A DNA stretch of 64,000 nucleotides from the NCBI GenBank assembly GCA_019095985.1, contig CM032666.1, positions 37,765,066 through 37,829,065 on the forward strand, in the 5' to 3' direction. Position 1 is the stretch's first letter. Every line of letters starts with the position of its first letter. The DNA comes from Streblospio benedicti. Lineage: Eukaryota > Annelida > Polychaeta > Spionida > Spionidae. The notes below the pieces were generated by a model. That model did not search any database and was not told the DNA's origin. It saw only the letters and a program-made list of their open reading frames with translations. Positions 15,601 to 24,158 of this stretch are shown piece by piece. A program made the position numbers and the translations under genes.

Positions 15601-15910
15601 TCAATAGCATTCAACAAATTATAAAGCGGGCCTTAGTTATGCAATGCAATATACATCTTTACCTGGCAAAATCAATTAAGTCAATTAACATTTAATATCG
15701 CCCACTATATACTGTAATGACATTTTTATAGTGTTGACTCGTACCTTCATTGCCGCTACACTCTTTGTAATCCTGATCATCCAAGAACTCTAGATCAAAG
15801 TCAGTAATATTTAACAAATCATAATCTTCTGGGTCTGGATCATCCACATTTGTTGATGTTGTCCCAGTACTTTCTATCCTCTTAAAATCTCCCTCTCCAA
15901 GGTATGCCAT
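679..15910 (-). CDS. PLD1: Phospholipase D (PX-PH-HKD type), 5' part, 17 exons
   Basis: Hydrolyses phosphatidylcholine to phosphatidic acid at membranes. Exons in gene order: 15910-15745, 13671-13527, 11862-11737, 10425-10326, 8332-8267, 8007-7856, 7181-7032, 6845-6696, 6008-5843, 5324-5211, 4448-4318, 4071-2907, 2370-2140, 1988-1858, 1714-1563, 1336-1218 and 795-679. All phases fit, giving 1127 codons. The PX domain spans about residues 55-200 and the PH domain about 205-340. [19 protein letters not shown] opens the catalytic core. The first HKD motif is complete at about residues 459-467 (HHEKMVVVD). [16 protein letters not shown] and [20 protein letters not shown] follow. The second HKD lies beyond the left edge. 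Exon 4071-2907 plus the next two encode a Ser/Asn/Lys-rich loop of roughly 500 residues, far longer than the PLD1 loop as remembered in vertebrates. The first ATG at 15910 is inferred, and an upstream untranslated exon is possible. Confidence 0.93.
5009..5159. repeat. Foldback element with 59-bp inverted arms
   Basis: Bases 5009-5067 and 5101-5159 are near-perfect reverse complements; the arms begin AGAAACTTACATATTTCACA. The 33-base centre contains a second small palindrome (TGCGCA on both sides of ATAGATC). It lies in a PLD intron, has no coding capacity and is probably a MITE or foldback element. Confidence 0.85.
5658..5825. mobile_element. MITE, 'TTATCTCGA' family (pogo/Tigger-like ends)
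   Basis: TA-flanked, about 168 bp. It starts CAGTGAAACCTCGTTTTCTC and ends in the complement of CAGTAGAAAC. Internal TATCTCGAATTT and CTTACGGTTAGT match the other family copies here. Its right end is about 17 bases from the donor of PLD exon 6008-5843. Confidence 0.65.
6035..6170. repeat. Partial MITE, 'GAGACCACCT' family
   Basis: Degenerate ATTGAGATCACCTGTATAAT and CTCGCGGTCCCAAACTTTTA blocks resemble the copies at 7671 and 40805. The ends are unclear. It lies in a PLD intron next to exon 6008-5843. Confidence 0.45.
7671..7836. mobile_element. MITE, 'GAGACCACCT' family
   Basis: Inverted blocks CCATTAAGACCACCTCT and its counterpart near 7795-7835 surround the family centre TTCGCAGTCCCAAGCATCCA. 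It ends in CTGTAGTA, consistent with TA target duplication. It lies in a PLD intron 20 bases from exon 8007-7856. Confidence 0.6.
11950..12595 (-). mobile_element. Penelope-like retroelement remnant with inverted end repeats
   Basis: About 646 bp in a PLD intron. The ends (11950-11999 and about 12546-12595) are 50-bp inverted repeats sharing TCTCTCATCCATAA and AAGCGACGTTTC. The inner minus-strand reading contains CPQCKEGYV preceded by KKFDVVYCI, which resembles the start of the GIY-YIG endonuclease domain of Penelope-like elements. Only this part is left; no reverse transcriptase is visible. The element is broken. The family call rests on the short cysteine/GIY-YIG motif and is tentative. Confidence 0.55.
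12904..13082. mobile_element. MITE, 'GAGACCACCT' family, best copy
   Basis: TA-flanked, about 179 bp. It starts CAGCAAAACCTCTCTATTGA and contains repeated GGTGGTCTCAATAGAGAGG blocks in both orientations. It ends GAGGTTCTTTTGTA. It has no coding capacity and lies in a PLD intron. Confidence 0.7.
15298..15468. mobile_element. MITE, 'GAGACCACCT' family
   Basis: Diverged copy beginning GTAGAACTGTTCTTTCATGA. Internal CGGTCTCAAAAGAGAGGTGG and the terminal GGAGGTTCTACTGTA match the copy at 12904. It lies in the first PLD intron. Confidence 0.55.
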
Positions 15911-17485
15911 ACCGTTACACAGCTTCTCATTGTATGGTATGTTTAAACTGGTATCGCATCATATGTGTATTTTACAGTGGCATTGATTCTGAAGCACAAA
16001 ATCAATGAAATTCTTTCAATTGTATTGTAAATATACTTTTTTTCTGTGATGTCTGCTCTCTCAAGAAAGATAGGTTACATGTTCCGTGGTCGTTATGAAA
16101 CATTTAATGACTCATCACCGGGGCTCGTTATGATCCACGTGAGGTGATCATAGACTGGATTAAAATAAGGAAGTCATATTTAGTGCTAATCATGTCTATT
16201 ACCAGTATGTGATTAGGAACAGATTATTTTTCTTTCATTTTAGAGCTTTTACATAACCTTATTTCTATCCTGTAAATCATCATTTTCATCGAAAAATATT
16301 TTTTTACACAATTCAACAGACTTGCAAGGAAAAAAAAAGAGTTCTAATGGTAATATGTGGTCATATTTTGCGAACTATGTGTTAAAAATTCTGTCAATCA
16401 TTAAAAAAATATTCACAAGACCATTAACGCTCAATAGCTACTAGTCTGGGTGCTCCACTTTGTGTGTGTGGAAAAGCAGTGTCTAAGAAACTTGAAGCAG
16501 TGCAATGGTTTACATCCATACACCTTCAAACTATGCAATGATTGGAGATGTATTTTGCTCATAAACAAGACTATGTGTGATATATTTAAAAACATTAGCC
16601 AGCCTAACATGATCATACAAAATACTAACTCTTAACAAAATTCGATAATCAGTTTATCATATAAAAACACAGCAGTTTAAATTGCTAAAAAAGTTTATTT
16701 GTGTTATGCAAGCGTACACATGACAACATTATATCTTTAATCTAAATGGAATACTTATTGGAATAAAAAATAAATTTAATAATGCTGTTTTCTGGAAAAT
16801 TAAGTTATTAACCAGTATGTAACCATTGAGGTTGACCGCCTCCTCTTCAATATAGCATTATTACACTGTTTTCTAAAATCTCATTTAAACCCATAGTTCA
16901 GTTTGTTACAATACAGTTAAAAGCTTACGGTAAGTACAATAATTTTCAATTTGCAAGTACGTGAACAAATTAGGGAATAGTGTACTAATTGTACTTCTCA
17001 AATATATGAAAAAATGAAATGAGATTTCACAAAATTGCACATACGAGTATATCCCATTAGACAAAACTTAGCATATCCATGACAATGCTTATCACTTGCT
17101 TTGTCACAGCTTTCTGTTTCTTCATAAAGACATAATCTATAAAAAAAAACTTCATCGTACTGAATACGTACCACACAAGACAATGAAATTAACATAATGA
17201 ATGAAATGTTTTCACAATAATTAAAATGCATTTAGGTATTTCTGTACATATGCTGTAATTTTATTTTTGTTTGCACATATATTTTTCATAAAGGATTTTG
17301 AAGAACTATAACAGATAAGAGAAACCGTTGTCCTCCTTTACAATAAAATTGACAAAAACGTGATAAGTGACATAATTATTACAATTTGTTCAATAGTGTG
17401 AATAAATGTCATAATTATATACAGAGTATTACTCTTTCCATCCAGTAATAATCGTTAACCATACATAATTTATACAACAATCACT
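15911..17485. other. Intergenic region between SNX3 and PLD
   Basis: AT-rich spacer between the SNX3 stop codon and the PLD start, both minus strand. It should hold the SNX3 3' UTR (a TTTATT, i.e. AATAAA on the minus strand, lies at 17260-17265) and the PLD promoter or 5' UTR. No convincing exon or RNA gene was seen; the short ORFs at 16431-16635 show no recognisable motif. Confidence 0.5.
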
Positions 17486-19572
17486 TCATGTTGTGCGAAC
17501 TTTTCCCGGCACATAGTTTTTATCAATAACAGCTTCAAGCAGGAACATATGAAGACATCGCTCGTTCTGAGCAAGCGGATGTCCGGCAACTCTACAACAA
17601 AATAATCAATGTAATGTATAAAAATGTTCTTAAACTTCAAAGAAACTGGGCACCTACTTTTGATATGAATGATGTGAAAATAGTATATTGGATGAAAAAT
17701 TATCACTGATGAAGAAGACATTTTAACATAAAGTATGACTTATATGATGAAAAAAACTTAGGTGATACTTCATATTTGGCATGAAAATTATCAATAAAAA
17801 TTGTTTGTTAAGAACGGTACAAAGATACAACCAAATGAAAACTTTAAAAGTAAATGCATAAAAATTCTAAAGGTAAAACAGAAAGCATACTCTATTAACG
17901 GAGTGAATTTCAACAAATCAAGCAAAACAGAGTAAAATTCCATGCAAATTACGGAGGAAAGAAGATATTAATGAACTCATACTTATTGATAAACTGCTCT
18001 AAGCCTTTGCGCCGATCCTCAATGAATTCGTCCTCAAATAACCCATCATCTCCACGGAAAGGAAGCTGGCGAGATAACGCTTTGCCAGGCAGAGGGGGAA
18101 CCACAATCTTGGGGAGGAAATAAGCATATGTCAAGCACAATAATAATGCATTCTAATTTTTCAACACATACTCACTTATTAATAAATTTTTCTAGGCCCT
18201 CTCGACGATCATTTATAAAATCCTGAGCAAAAAGTCCATCGTCTGCTCGAAATGGAAGTTGTCTTGTCCAGGCTTTTCCAGGTAATGGTGGTACTACAAT
18301 CTAAAATTGAATACCTACTTTCCACCCAACTTGCTGTTCTTAAATCTACCAATTAGTTACTTATATGCATCTTTTAACTTAAGCAGAAAATTTCTATCAT
18401 GTGCAAATTTTAAAAATTTCTTTGTTTAATTTTTCAACTTAGAATACTTGCACCACATGAATTATATATGTATATATGGACTTATACAAACTTACATAAT
18501 ACAGTATTCATAAATGAGTGCACTTCTAGATAATACAGACGAGGTCGCCAGAGTATCGACATACGTCAGTCTCGTCCCACGTACATTTTAGTGACGTGAC
18601 GAGACTCAGTATGTCGAGACTCTGGCGACCGCATCTATGAACAAAGTTAACTATTTCAATGAACTAATTGATTCAAATAATGATACATACCTTACTGTCT
18701 CTTTCTAACTCACTCCGTAGCCAATCGAAATCGCTATATCTTCTTCGGACACTACATTCTTTCACTTTGAATACAGGAAGGTTCGTCTAGTTAAAAAAAG
18801 ACAAAACCGCATTTATTTATATTCATGAGATTTTGTATTCTAGATTCATTGAAAACGTGATACTCATTTTTTGTAGATGCGGGCATCAACACCTCAACAT
18901 ATGTCAATACCTCGTCACACATACAATTCAGTGACATGACAATCTGCTGACGTATGTCAACATGGTGGCGCGCGCATCTAGCCAGCCCTGATAGAAGTGT
19001 CAAAATGGTCTTTCCGGATCTAGGTTAAAAGTAAGTGACACATTGCTCATAATAAGGCATGAATGATTTGATAACATTCATCCGTCTATGGAGTTCTGAT
19101 TAATCTAAATTGATGTGTATTGACTTAATTGCTATATAGATTACTGTTATTGCTTATAGACTCTAGCAGGAATACATGGGTAATGTGTGACATTATGCAT
19201 TGGCCCTCTATTGTAGGAAAATGGAATATCTTTGATGGGATTTGAGAAAATCAAATACTCATGGAAATTTATTAACTGTAATGACACAGGCGCCTATTAT
19301 TATTTTCATACTAAACATTTATTTTGAAGCACACAAGGAACTTGTAGAAGGCGTTACGACACACCCACTTTTTCATAGTGGAAAGGAACAAGGAAATTCA
19401 GCTATATTACCCTCATTCTGACTTCGTAGTCTGTGTATCGCTTTTTCCCTACTCCATGAGTCTCAGGATTAACAACATCTATTTCTAGAAAGTTCGCTGG
19501 TGGTGCATAAGCATCGTCTAACGACTGTTTTTTAGGTTGAATGCGAGCTGTTGCTGTTGATGGAGCAGCCAT
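17486..19572 (-). CDS. SNX3: Sorting nexin 3/12 (PX-only), complete, with mutually exclusive exons
   Basis: Binds PI3P on early endosomes and recruits retromer for cargo such as Wntless. Exons in gene order: 19572-19411, 18786-18691, then either 18300-18176 or 18107-17983, then 17591-17486. Either choice gives 489 nt, or 162 residues, the length I recall for human SNX3. Exon 1 encodes NFLEIDVVNPETHGVGKKRY. Exon 2 carries the PI3P-contacting SVRRRYSDFDWL. The alternative exon encodes VVPPLPGKA to the helix ending EQFINK or EKFINK. The last exon encodes VAGHPLAQNERCLHMFL and ends PGKVRTT. All splice sites are GT/AG and all phases agree. The start ATG follows AAG and matches the family N-terminus. 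The gene is head-to-head with AFG1L, 147 bases away. Confidence 0.96.
17983..18107 (-). other. SNX3: SNX3 alternative exon A (canonical type)
   Basis: 125 nt; acceptor CCCCAAG, donor AA|GTATGAG. It encodes IVVPPLPGKALSRQLPFRGD, then DGLFEDEFIEDRRKGLEQFINK split across its end. It is closest to remembered vertebrate SNX3/SNX12. It keeps the PGK lysine and the RR arginine expected to contact PI3P. Confidence 0.93.
18176..18300 (-). other. SNX3: SNX3 alternative exon B (divergent type)
   Basis: 125 nt; acceptor TTTTAG, donor AA|GTGAGTAT. It encodes IVVPPLPGKAWTRQLPFRAD, then a helix reading DFINDRREGLEKFINK. Same length and phase as exon A, with 11 of 42 residues different by eye. The intron between B and A is 68 nt (18108-18175). 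Including both exons adds 125 nt and shifts the frame. Confidence 0.92.
18534..18637. mobile_element. Palindromic MITE, 'GATGCGGTCGCC' family, copy 1
   Basis: About 104 bp, TA at both ends. Inverted arms read GAGGTCGCCAGAGTATCGAC and GTCGAGACTCTGGCGACCGC. It lies in the SNX3 intron between exons 1336-style short exons 2 and 3 (18301-18690). Confidence 0.8.
18874..18980. mobile_element. Palindromic MITE, 'GATGCGGTCGCC' family, copy 2
   Basis: Diverged copy: TAGATGCGGGCATCAACACC at the left and CATGGTGGCGCGCGCATCTA at the right, with TA at both ends. It lies in SNX3 intron 1. Confidence 0.65.
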
Positions 19573-19719
19573 CTTACTATTTTATTGAAAATGGCAAAAG
19601 TGGTAGCACCGTCCTCCAAGTTAGTGGTCTGAACCCTAAAATACATATCGTTAGATCGGTTATTTCGTCTGCTGTACGTACAAATTGATGACGAAGTGCA
19701 CATTCAGTTGTCTTTTACA
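19573..19719. promoter_or_regulatory. Bidirectional promoter of SNX3 and AFG1L
   Basis: The two start codons are head-to-head with 147 bases between them, so both core promoters and 5' UTRs must lie in or overlap this interval, unless untranslated first exons exist. No TATA box was seen at a convincing position. The call is from arrangement, not from a recognised motif. Confidence 0.7.
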
Positions 19720-22700
19720 ATGGCCTTGCACATATGTAAAAGGAGAATTTTCGCTAATATTAGTCAATTCCAATCACCGCGATATTTTTCATCAACGTCA
19801 AATACCTCGCCAAAGAGTTAGTTCACTATGATTTCATTTTTGGTTTTGTATATATACCTTGGAGGATAAAAATTTTGAATTTCCAAGGACCTTTACATAT
19901 AAGTGTCAACCTCTAGTCTATCTATGTCATGATGATGTTAATTAGTGACACTGATCACTGACACATAGAGGTTTGACACTGGTCCATATATTTAGATATA
20001 GTTAGTGGCAATAACAATTTTACGCCATGGTCCGGAGGTTCGGAAGCCTCGTTAAAAGGCGTGTCCCGTGTAGAGGAGAGCCACACCTCTGCACGTAAAA
20101 GAACTCACCTAGCTTGAAAACTATAGCTAGTGTGATCCCCCTACCCACCAGGGAATTAGCCGATTAATGATCAGAATCAGAGTCCATAATCTAGATCAAC
20201 TGTGAATATCATCAATACGCATAGATGCGGTCGCCATGCAGAGTCTCGACATTTGTCAGAGTATGGTCATGTGTACATTTTAGTGAAGTGACGAGACTGA
20301 TGTATGTCGAGACTCTGGCGACCGCATCTACATTGTATGTGGTTTACACGCAGTGTTAACTCCTATGATTTACACCAAACAACCCATGTGTGAGAGTGGA
20401 CTCAGTGCATTGTTATGGTGCGTTCATGTGCTCTTTCCCAACTCAAAAATGCAAGCTTCCCACATGGTAAATTCATCCGAATGGGCACACCCAGTCGTAT
20501 TTACCAGTTTAGAGAACCGACCGCCCGACTGGGAAATATGATTTACGACTGGGAACGTTCGTTCAAGTGAATTTCCTATATGGGAAGCTCGATCTTCTTA
20601 CAATGTTGGAAGAGCACATGACCATAGCATTAGTGTGGTCTGCTACAGGTCTGCTACCACAGGTCTCCTACCAAATAGACTTATTTTGATCATGAGTTTT
20701 AGGTGCACACAGAGCAGACTGAGTGTAGTCAAACAGTTACTTGTGGCGTTTTTAAGAACTTGCCAAGTCAACATTCTTTTCTCATAATATACCAGATGGT
20801 ATGAACACATGATAAGGATGACTCTACAAAACTTTGTACAAGACATTTTTATGACTTATCTATTCATCGAATATTTAAAATGATTTATAAGAGGGATTTT
20901 TTTCATTTTCCATTAAATTTTTGTGATAAGTATCGCCACGGGCTAGTTTTCCTGTAGACCATCAGTGCTTTCCATCTGTCCCTTTATGATAAACATCTTT
21001 TTTTTTAATGTTATTAGTTGGTGCTGAACTCCATCATGACACCCACTTCGACAGTCCAAATGATATGTATGAAGCAAGAATTGAAAGTGGGGAGTTCAAA
21101 CGAGATGCGCATCAACAACTTATTGTTGAACGCCTACAAAAATTGCAAAAGAAATTACTTACTTATAAGCCTGCACCTATCAAAGAGGAAGGACTATTTT
21201 CAAAGGTAATATTTATGTATAGAAAATGTAAGCCCATTTTTATGTATGATAGTTCATAACTAAACAAGACTATAACGTTGATATTGTAATTAACCATTTA
21301 TTTAATTTTATTATGTTCTGTATTTCATATTAGATCATGAGTTTTGGAAAGAAAGTTGACCCCAAGGAACTTGATAAAGCCCGAAAGTTTGCACCTAATG
21401 CACCTAATGGAATATACCTTTATGGAAGCGTTGGTTGTGGTAAAACTATGCTCATGGATATGCTTCATGACACAACACATATTGAAGAAAAACAAAGAAT
21501 ACATTTCCACCAATTTATGCTAGATGTTCACCAAAGGATTCATGAATTTAAGAAAACTATACCCAAAGGGTATAATGCAAATAGAAATGTACCGTATGAT
21601 CCTATACCTCCAGTGGCAAAAGACATTTCAGCTGAAGCGTGGCTCCTTTGTTTTGATGAATTTCAAGTATGTTTACTTTTGATTATTGTGCATATTTTAT
21701 CTAAAAGAATTTAATAAGATTTTCCATCAATAATGAAAAATATTAATCTTGAACCCCAATTACATGTAGATTTTTTAATAGCATCTTTTCTATAACATGA
21801 AGAATTTGTATAAGGTTACACTATTAATGTTATGGGAAATCAAGACAAATGCTGAATGACTTTGACTTGTAAAATGTATTGTTTCAAGGTTACAGACATT
21901 GGAGATGCCATGATACTTAAACGTCTCTTTGGTGAGCTTTGGAGAAATGGTGTTGTTATAATTGCTACATCAAATAGACATCCTGATGGTATGTATAATG
22001 TGATGATAATTTGAATTTTAACAAAAATTAAAATTCATCTATTGAAAGACATAAATGCTTGATTTTTTATTGAAAGAAATATTTTATTTTATATTTCTAA
22101 ATTAATTTTAGAAATAATGTGTAGAAGTATTTCTGTTTCTCAAATACTGTTCCTTAAACACAATTTCAGAGTGTGAGAATAGATTTTTTTTTTAATTACA
22201 GATCTTTATAAAAATGGACTACAAAGAATAAATTTCTTGCCATTCATCCCAATGGTTAAGGTATGTTACAATTTACAAATTTAGCATAGCTTTTACATGA
22301 ATAACATTTTGCTAATGCATCTAAAATGCCCAGTATAATTGTATTGTTTGAATATGGCCAGTAAAAGAAAATTATAATAGTCTACAAAAATAAAGATATA
22401 TTTTTCCTCACAAAAGTTCAAGCTAAAAATAATTATTTAATCTAATTTTTTTTAGTAACCATAGAAATAAAACTTGTATGATTTAGAGTATATGCAAGCT
22501 CACCTTATACAATTTAGATAATATATGTACAGTTTAGATTTGATTTATCTCATTTTAGGCAAACTGTGATATTGTGTGTTTAGACTCGCAAATTGATTAC
22601 AGAAGACAAGCAATACCTAAAGAAGGGATATTTTTTGTGTAAGCTTTAATGACTTACTTTGCTTTCCCCCTTTAAAATGTAAATGTAATTCAAAATTTTA

Positions 22701-24158
22701 ATCTACATACCATAATGCAACTGTTCAAGGATCCATCCCCGTGTAAAGCCCCCCCACCCCCACCCCCTAGACTATTACAATTCCTTTACAAATACACTTT
22801 CATGTAAAAGCTCACCCCATAAATTCAACATTTCTCAACATAAAAAGCCGTGGGAATTTGGCTGGCTGTATACTGAATAATAATTGAAGCACTTTTATCG
22901 TATTTGCCATATGTATGCAATATGTTATTTGTTAAATAAGAAATGAATGTGCATTTTATCTGATTTTTTTTTATGATAGGTCCAGCAAATGTGATAGCAA
23001 ATTTGAAATGGATAGAATGTATGAAGATTTAGTTAGCAGAGAAAATGCAGGTAATTATAAGTGTCAAATTGATATAATATAGATATATGTCAATCTGAAT
23101 TCTCAATTTCAATTTCTTGTTTGCGGGAATGTGAATCCTGACTGTTCCTGTTAATGATGCATTTCTTTTATCTTTTATAGAAGAGGGAAGGATTACGCTA
23201 AATGTTCTCAACCGAGATGTTGTTTTTCAAAAATCTTGCGGGACTATACTGGATGCAACATTTTCGGAATTATGTAATAGGGTATGTTGATTATGATGAT
23301 TTTTTTTTGTCTCAGTGTCATACATTGGTAATTCAGATCTTTCATGTAGGACTTACTTTTATACCATATCATTATAAGCCATGTTACAAACTTTTCACTT
23401 AAGTGGGTTAAATTAGTGCCTAATTTATATATTTCAGGCTCTTGGAGCAGTAGATTATCTTGAAATATGTAAGAAATTTGATACATTACTCATAAGAGAT
23501 ATTCCAATTATGAATCTAGAAAATCGTACTCAAGCTCGAAGATTTATCACATTGATTGACACTCTTTATGACCACAGAGTAAGTAGCAAGAACTTCTTTA
23601 ACAGTACATTTTTACTAGTCACAGTGCAATCATGTTTTTCAATGTTTTTATCGACCTATTTTTTTCTATATAGGTTAATGGTCACTGATTAGTTTACATT
23701 TTATTATAGGTACATGTAGTTGCTTCATCGGAAATGCCGATTGACGAATTGTTTGAAACTTGTGGCCCTTCAGATTATGACAAGCATCACGCTCGAGTTA
23801 TGGCCGGAGATCTTAACATTGAAGTAGTAAGTTTTGTTATAACTAAAATATATCAAGTCTTCATAAAAAGGTTAGGCATAGCAAGCACAGATTATGTTCA
23901 TCAAGTTCATTTACCTAAATAAGTAGTCAGTTTCATATGTAATATGCAAACAATGTTTAGAAGATTAACTTTTTATAGGGTAGTGACAATGCCAAGGCTA
24001 GCTTGTTCACAGGCGAGGAAGAGCTATTTGCCTTTGAAAGAGTTATGTCAAGATTAACAGAGATGCAGACTGAAGAATACTGGGTTATGAGGGAACTTGT
24101 CAAGGAACAACGACAAAAAAAAGGAAAGAAGCGAAGTAAACAATCTGAAAATAATTGA
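19720..24158 (+). CDS. AFG1L: AFG1-like mitochondrial ATPase, complete
   Basis: AAA-family ATPase of the mitochondrial inner membrane/matrix side, linked to turnover of respiratory-chain subunits. Exons: 19720-19816, 21018-21205, 21334-21666, 21889-21988, 22202-22260, 22559-22638, 22980-23050, 23181-23281, 23438-23578, 23710-23826 and 23979-24158. Total 1467 nt, 488 residues, close to the human length. Exon 1 was found by phase: it encodes an Arg-rich presequence ([11 protein letters not shown], then RYFSST) and ends A|GTTAGT, supplying the one base exon 2 needs. Walker A is GSVGCGKT at about 126-133, Walker B LLCFDEFQ at about 199-206. [17 protein letters not shown] and [20 protein letters not shown] are family blocks. 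About 15 extra residues ([18 protein letters not shown]) precede Walker A relative to human. The C-terminus is lysine-rich. Confidence 0.95.
20034..20140 (+). repeat. SINE body fragment, partner of the copy at 31414
   Basis: Shares GAGGTTCGGAAGCCTCGTTA, GTGTCCCGTGTAGAGGAGAG, GAACTCACCTAGCTTGAAAA and AGCTAGTGTGATCCC with 31609-31713. The tRNA-like head is absent here. It lies in AFG1L intron 1. Confidence 0.75.
20222..20330. mobile_element. Palindromic MITE, 'GATGCGGTCGCC' family, copy 3
   Basis: About 109 bp with TA at both ends. The arms are GATGCGGTCGCCATGCAGAG and GAGACTCTGGCGACCGCATC. It is the cleanest of three copies within 1.8 kb, and lies in AFG1L intron 1. Confidence 0.8.
20411..20629. 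mobile_element. Inverted-repeat element (MITE-like)
   Basis: The ends are imperfect inverted repeats of roughly 65 bases: TTCATGTGCTCTTTCCCAAC at left, GTTGGAAGAGCACATGACCA at right, with AAGCTTCCCA / TGGGAAGCT inside. The centre repeats CCCAGTCGTA and its complement. It lies in AFG1L intron 1. The superfamily is not identified. Confidence 0.65.

Noticed and set aside
18534-20330. Repeated palindromes that could suggest a CRISPR-like array
   Set aside because: Spacing is irregular, copies have TA-flanked MITE ends, and the genome is eukaryotic.
21008-21259. AFG1L starting within the ORF at 21008
   Set aside because: A splice acceptor (TTATTAG) precedes 21018, and the upstream exon at 19720 supplies the needed phase and a mitochondrial presequence.
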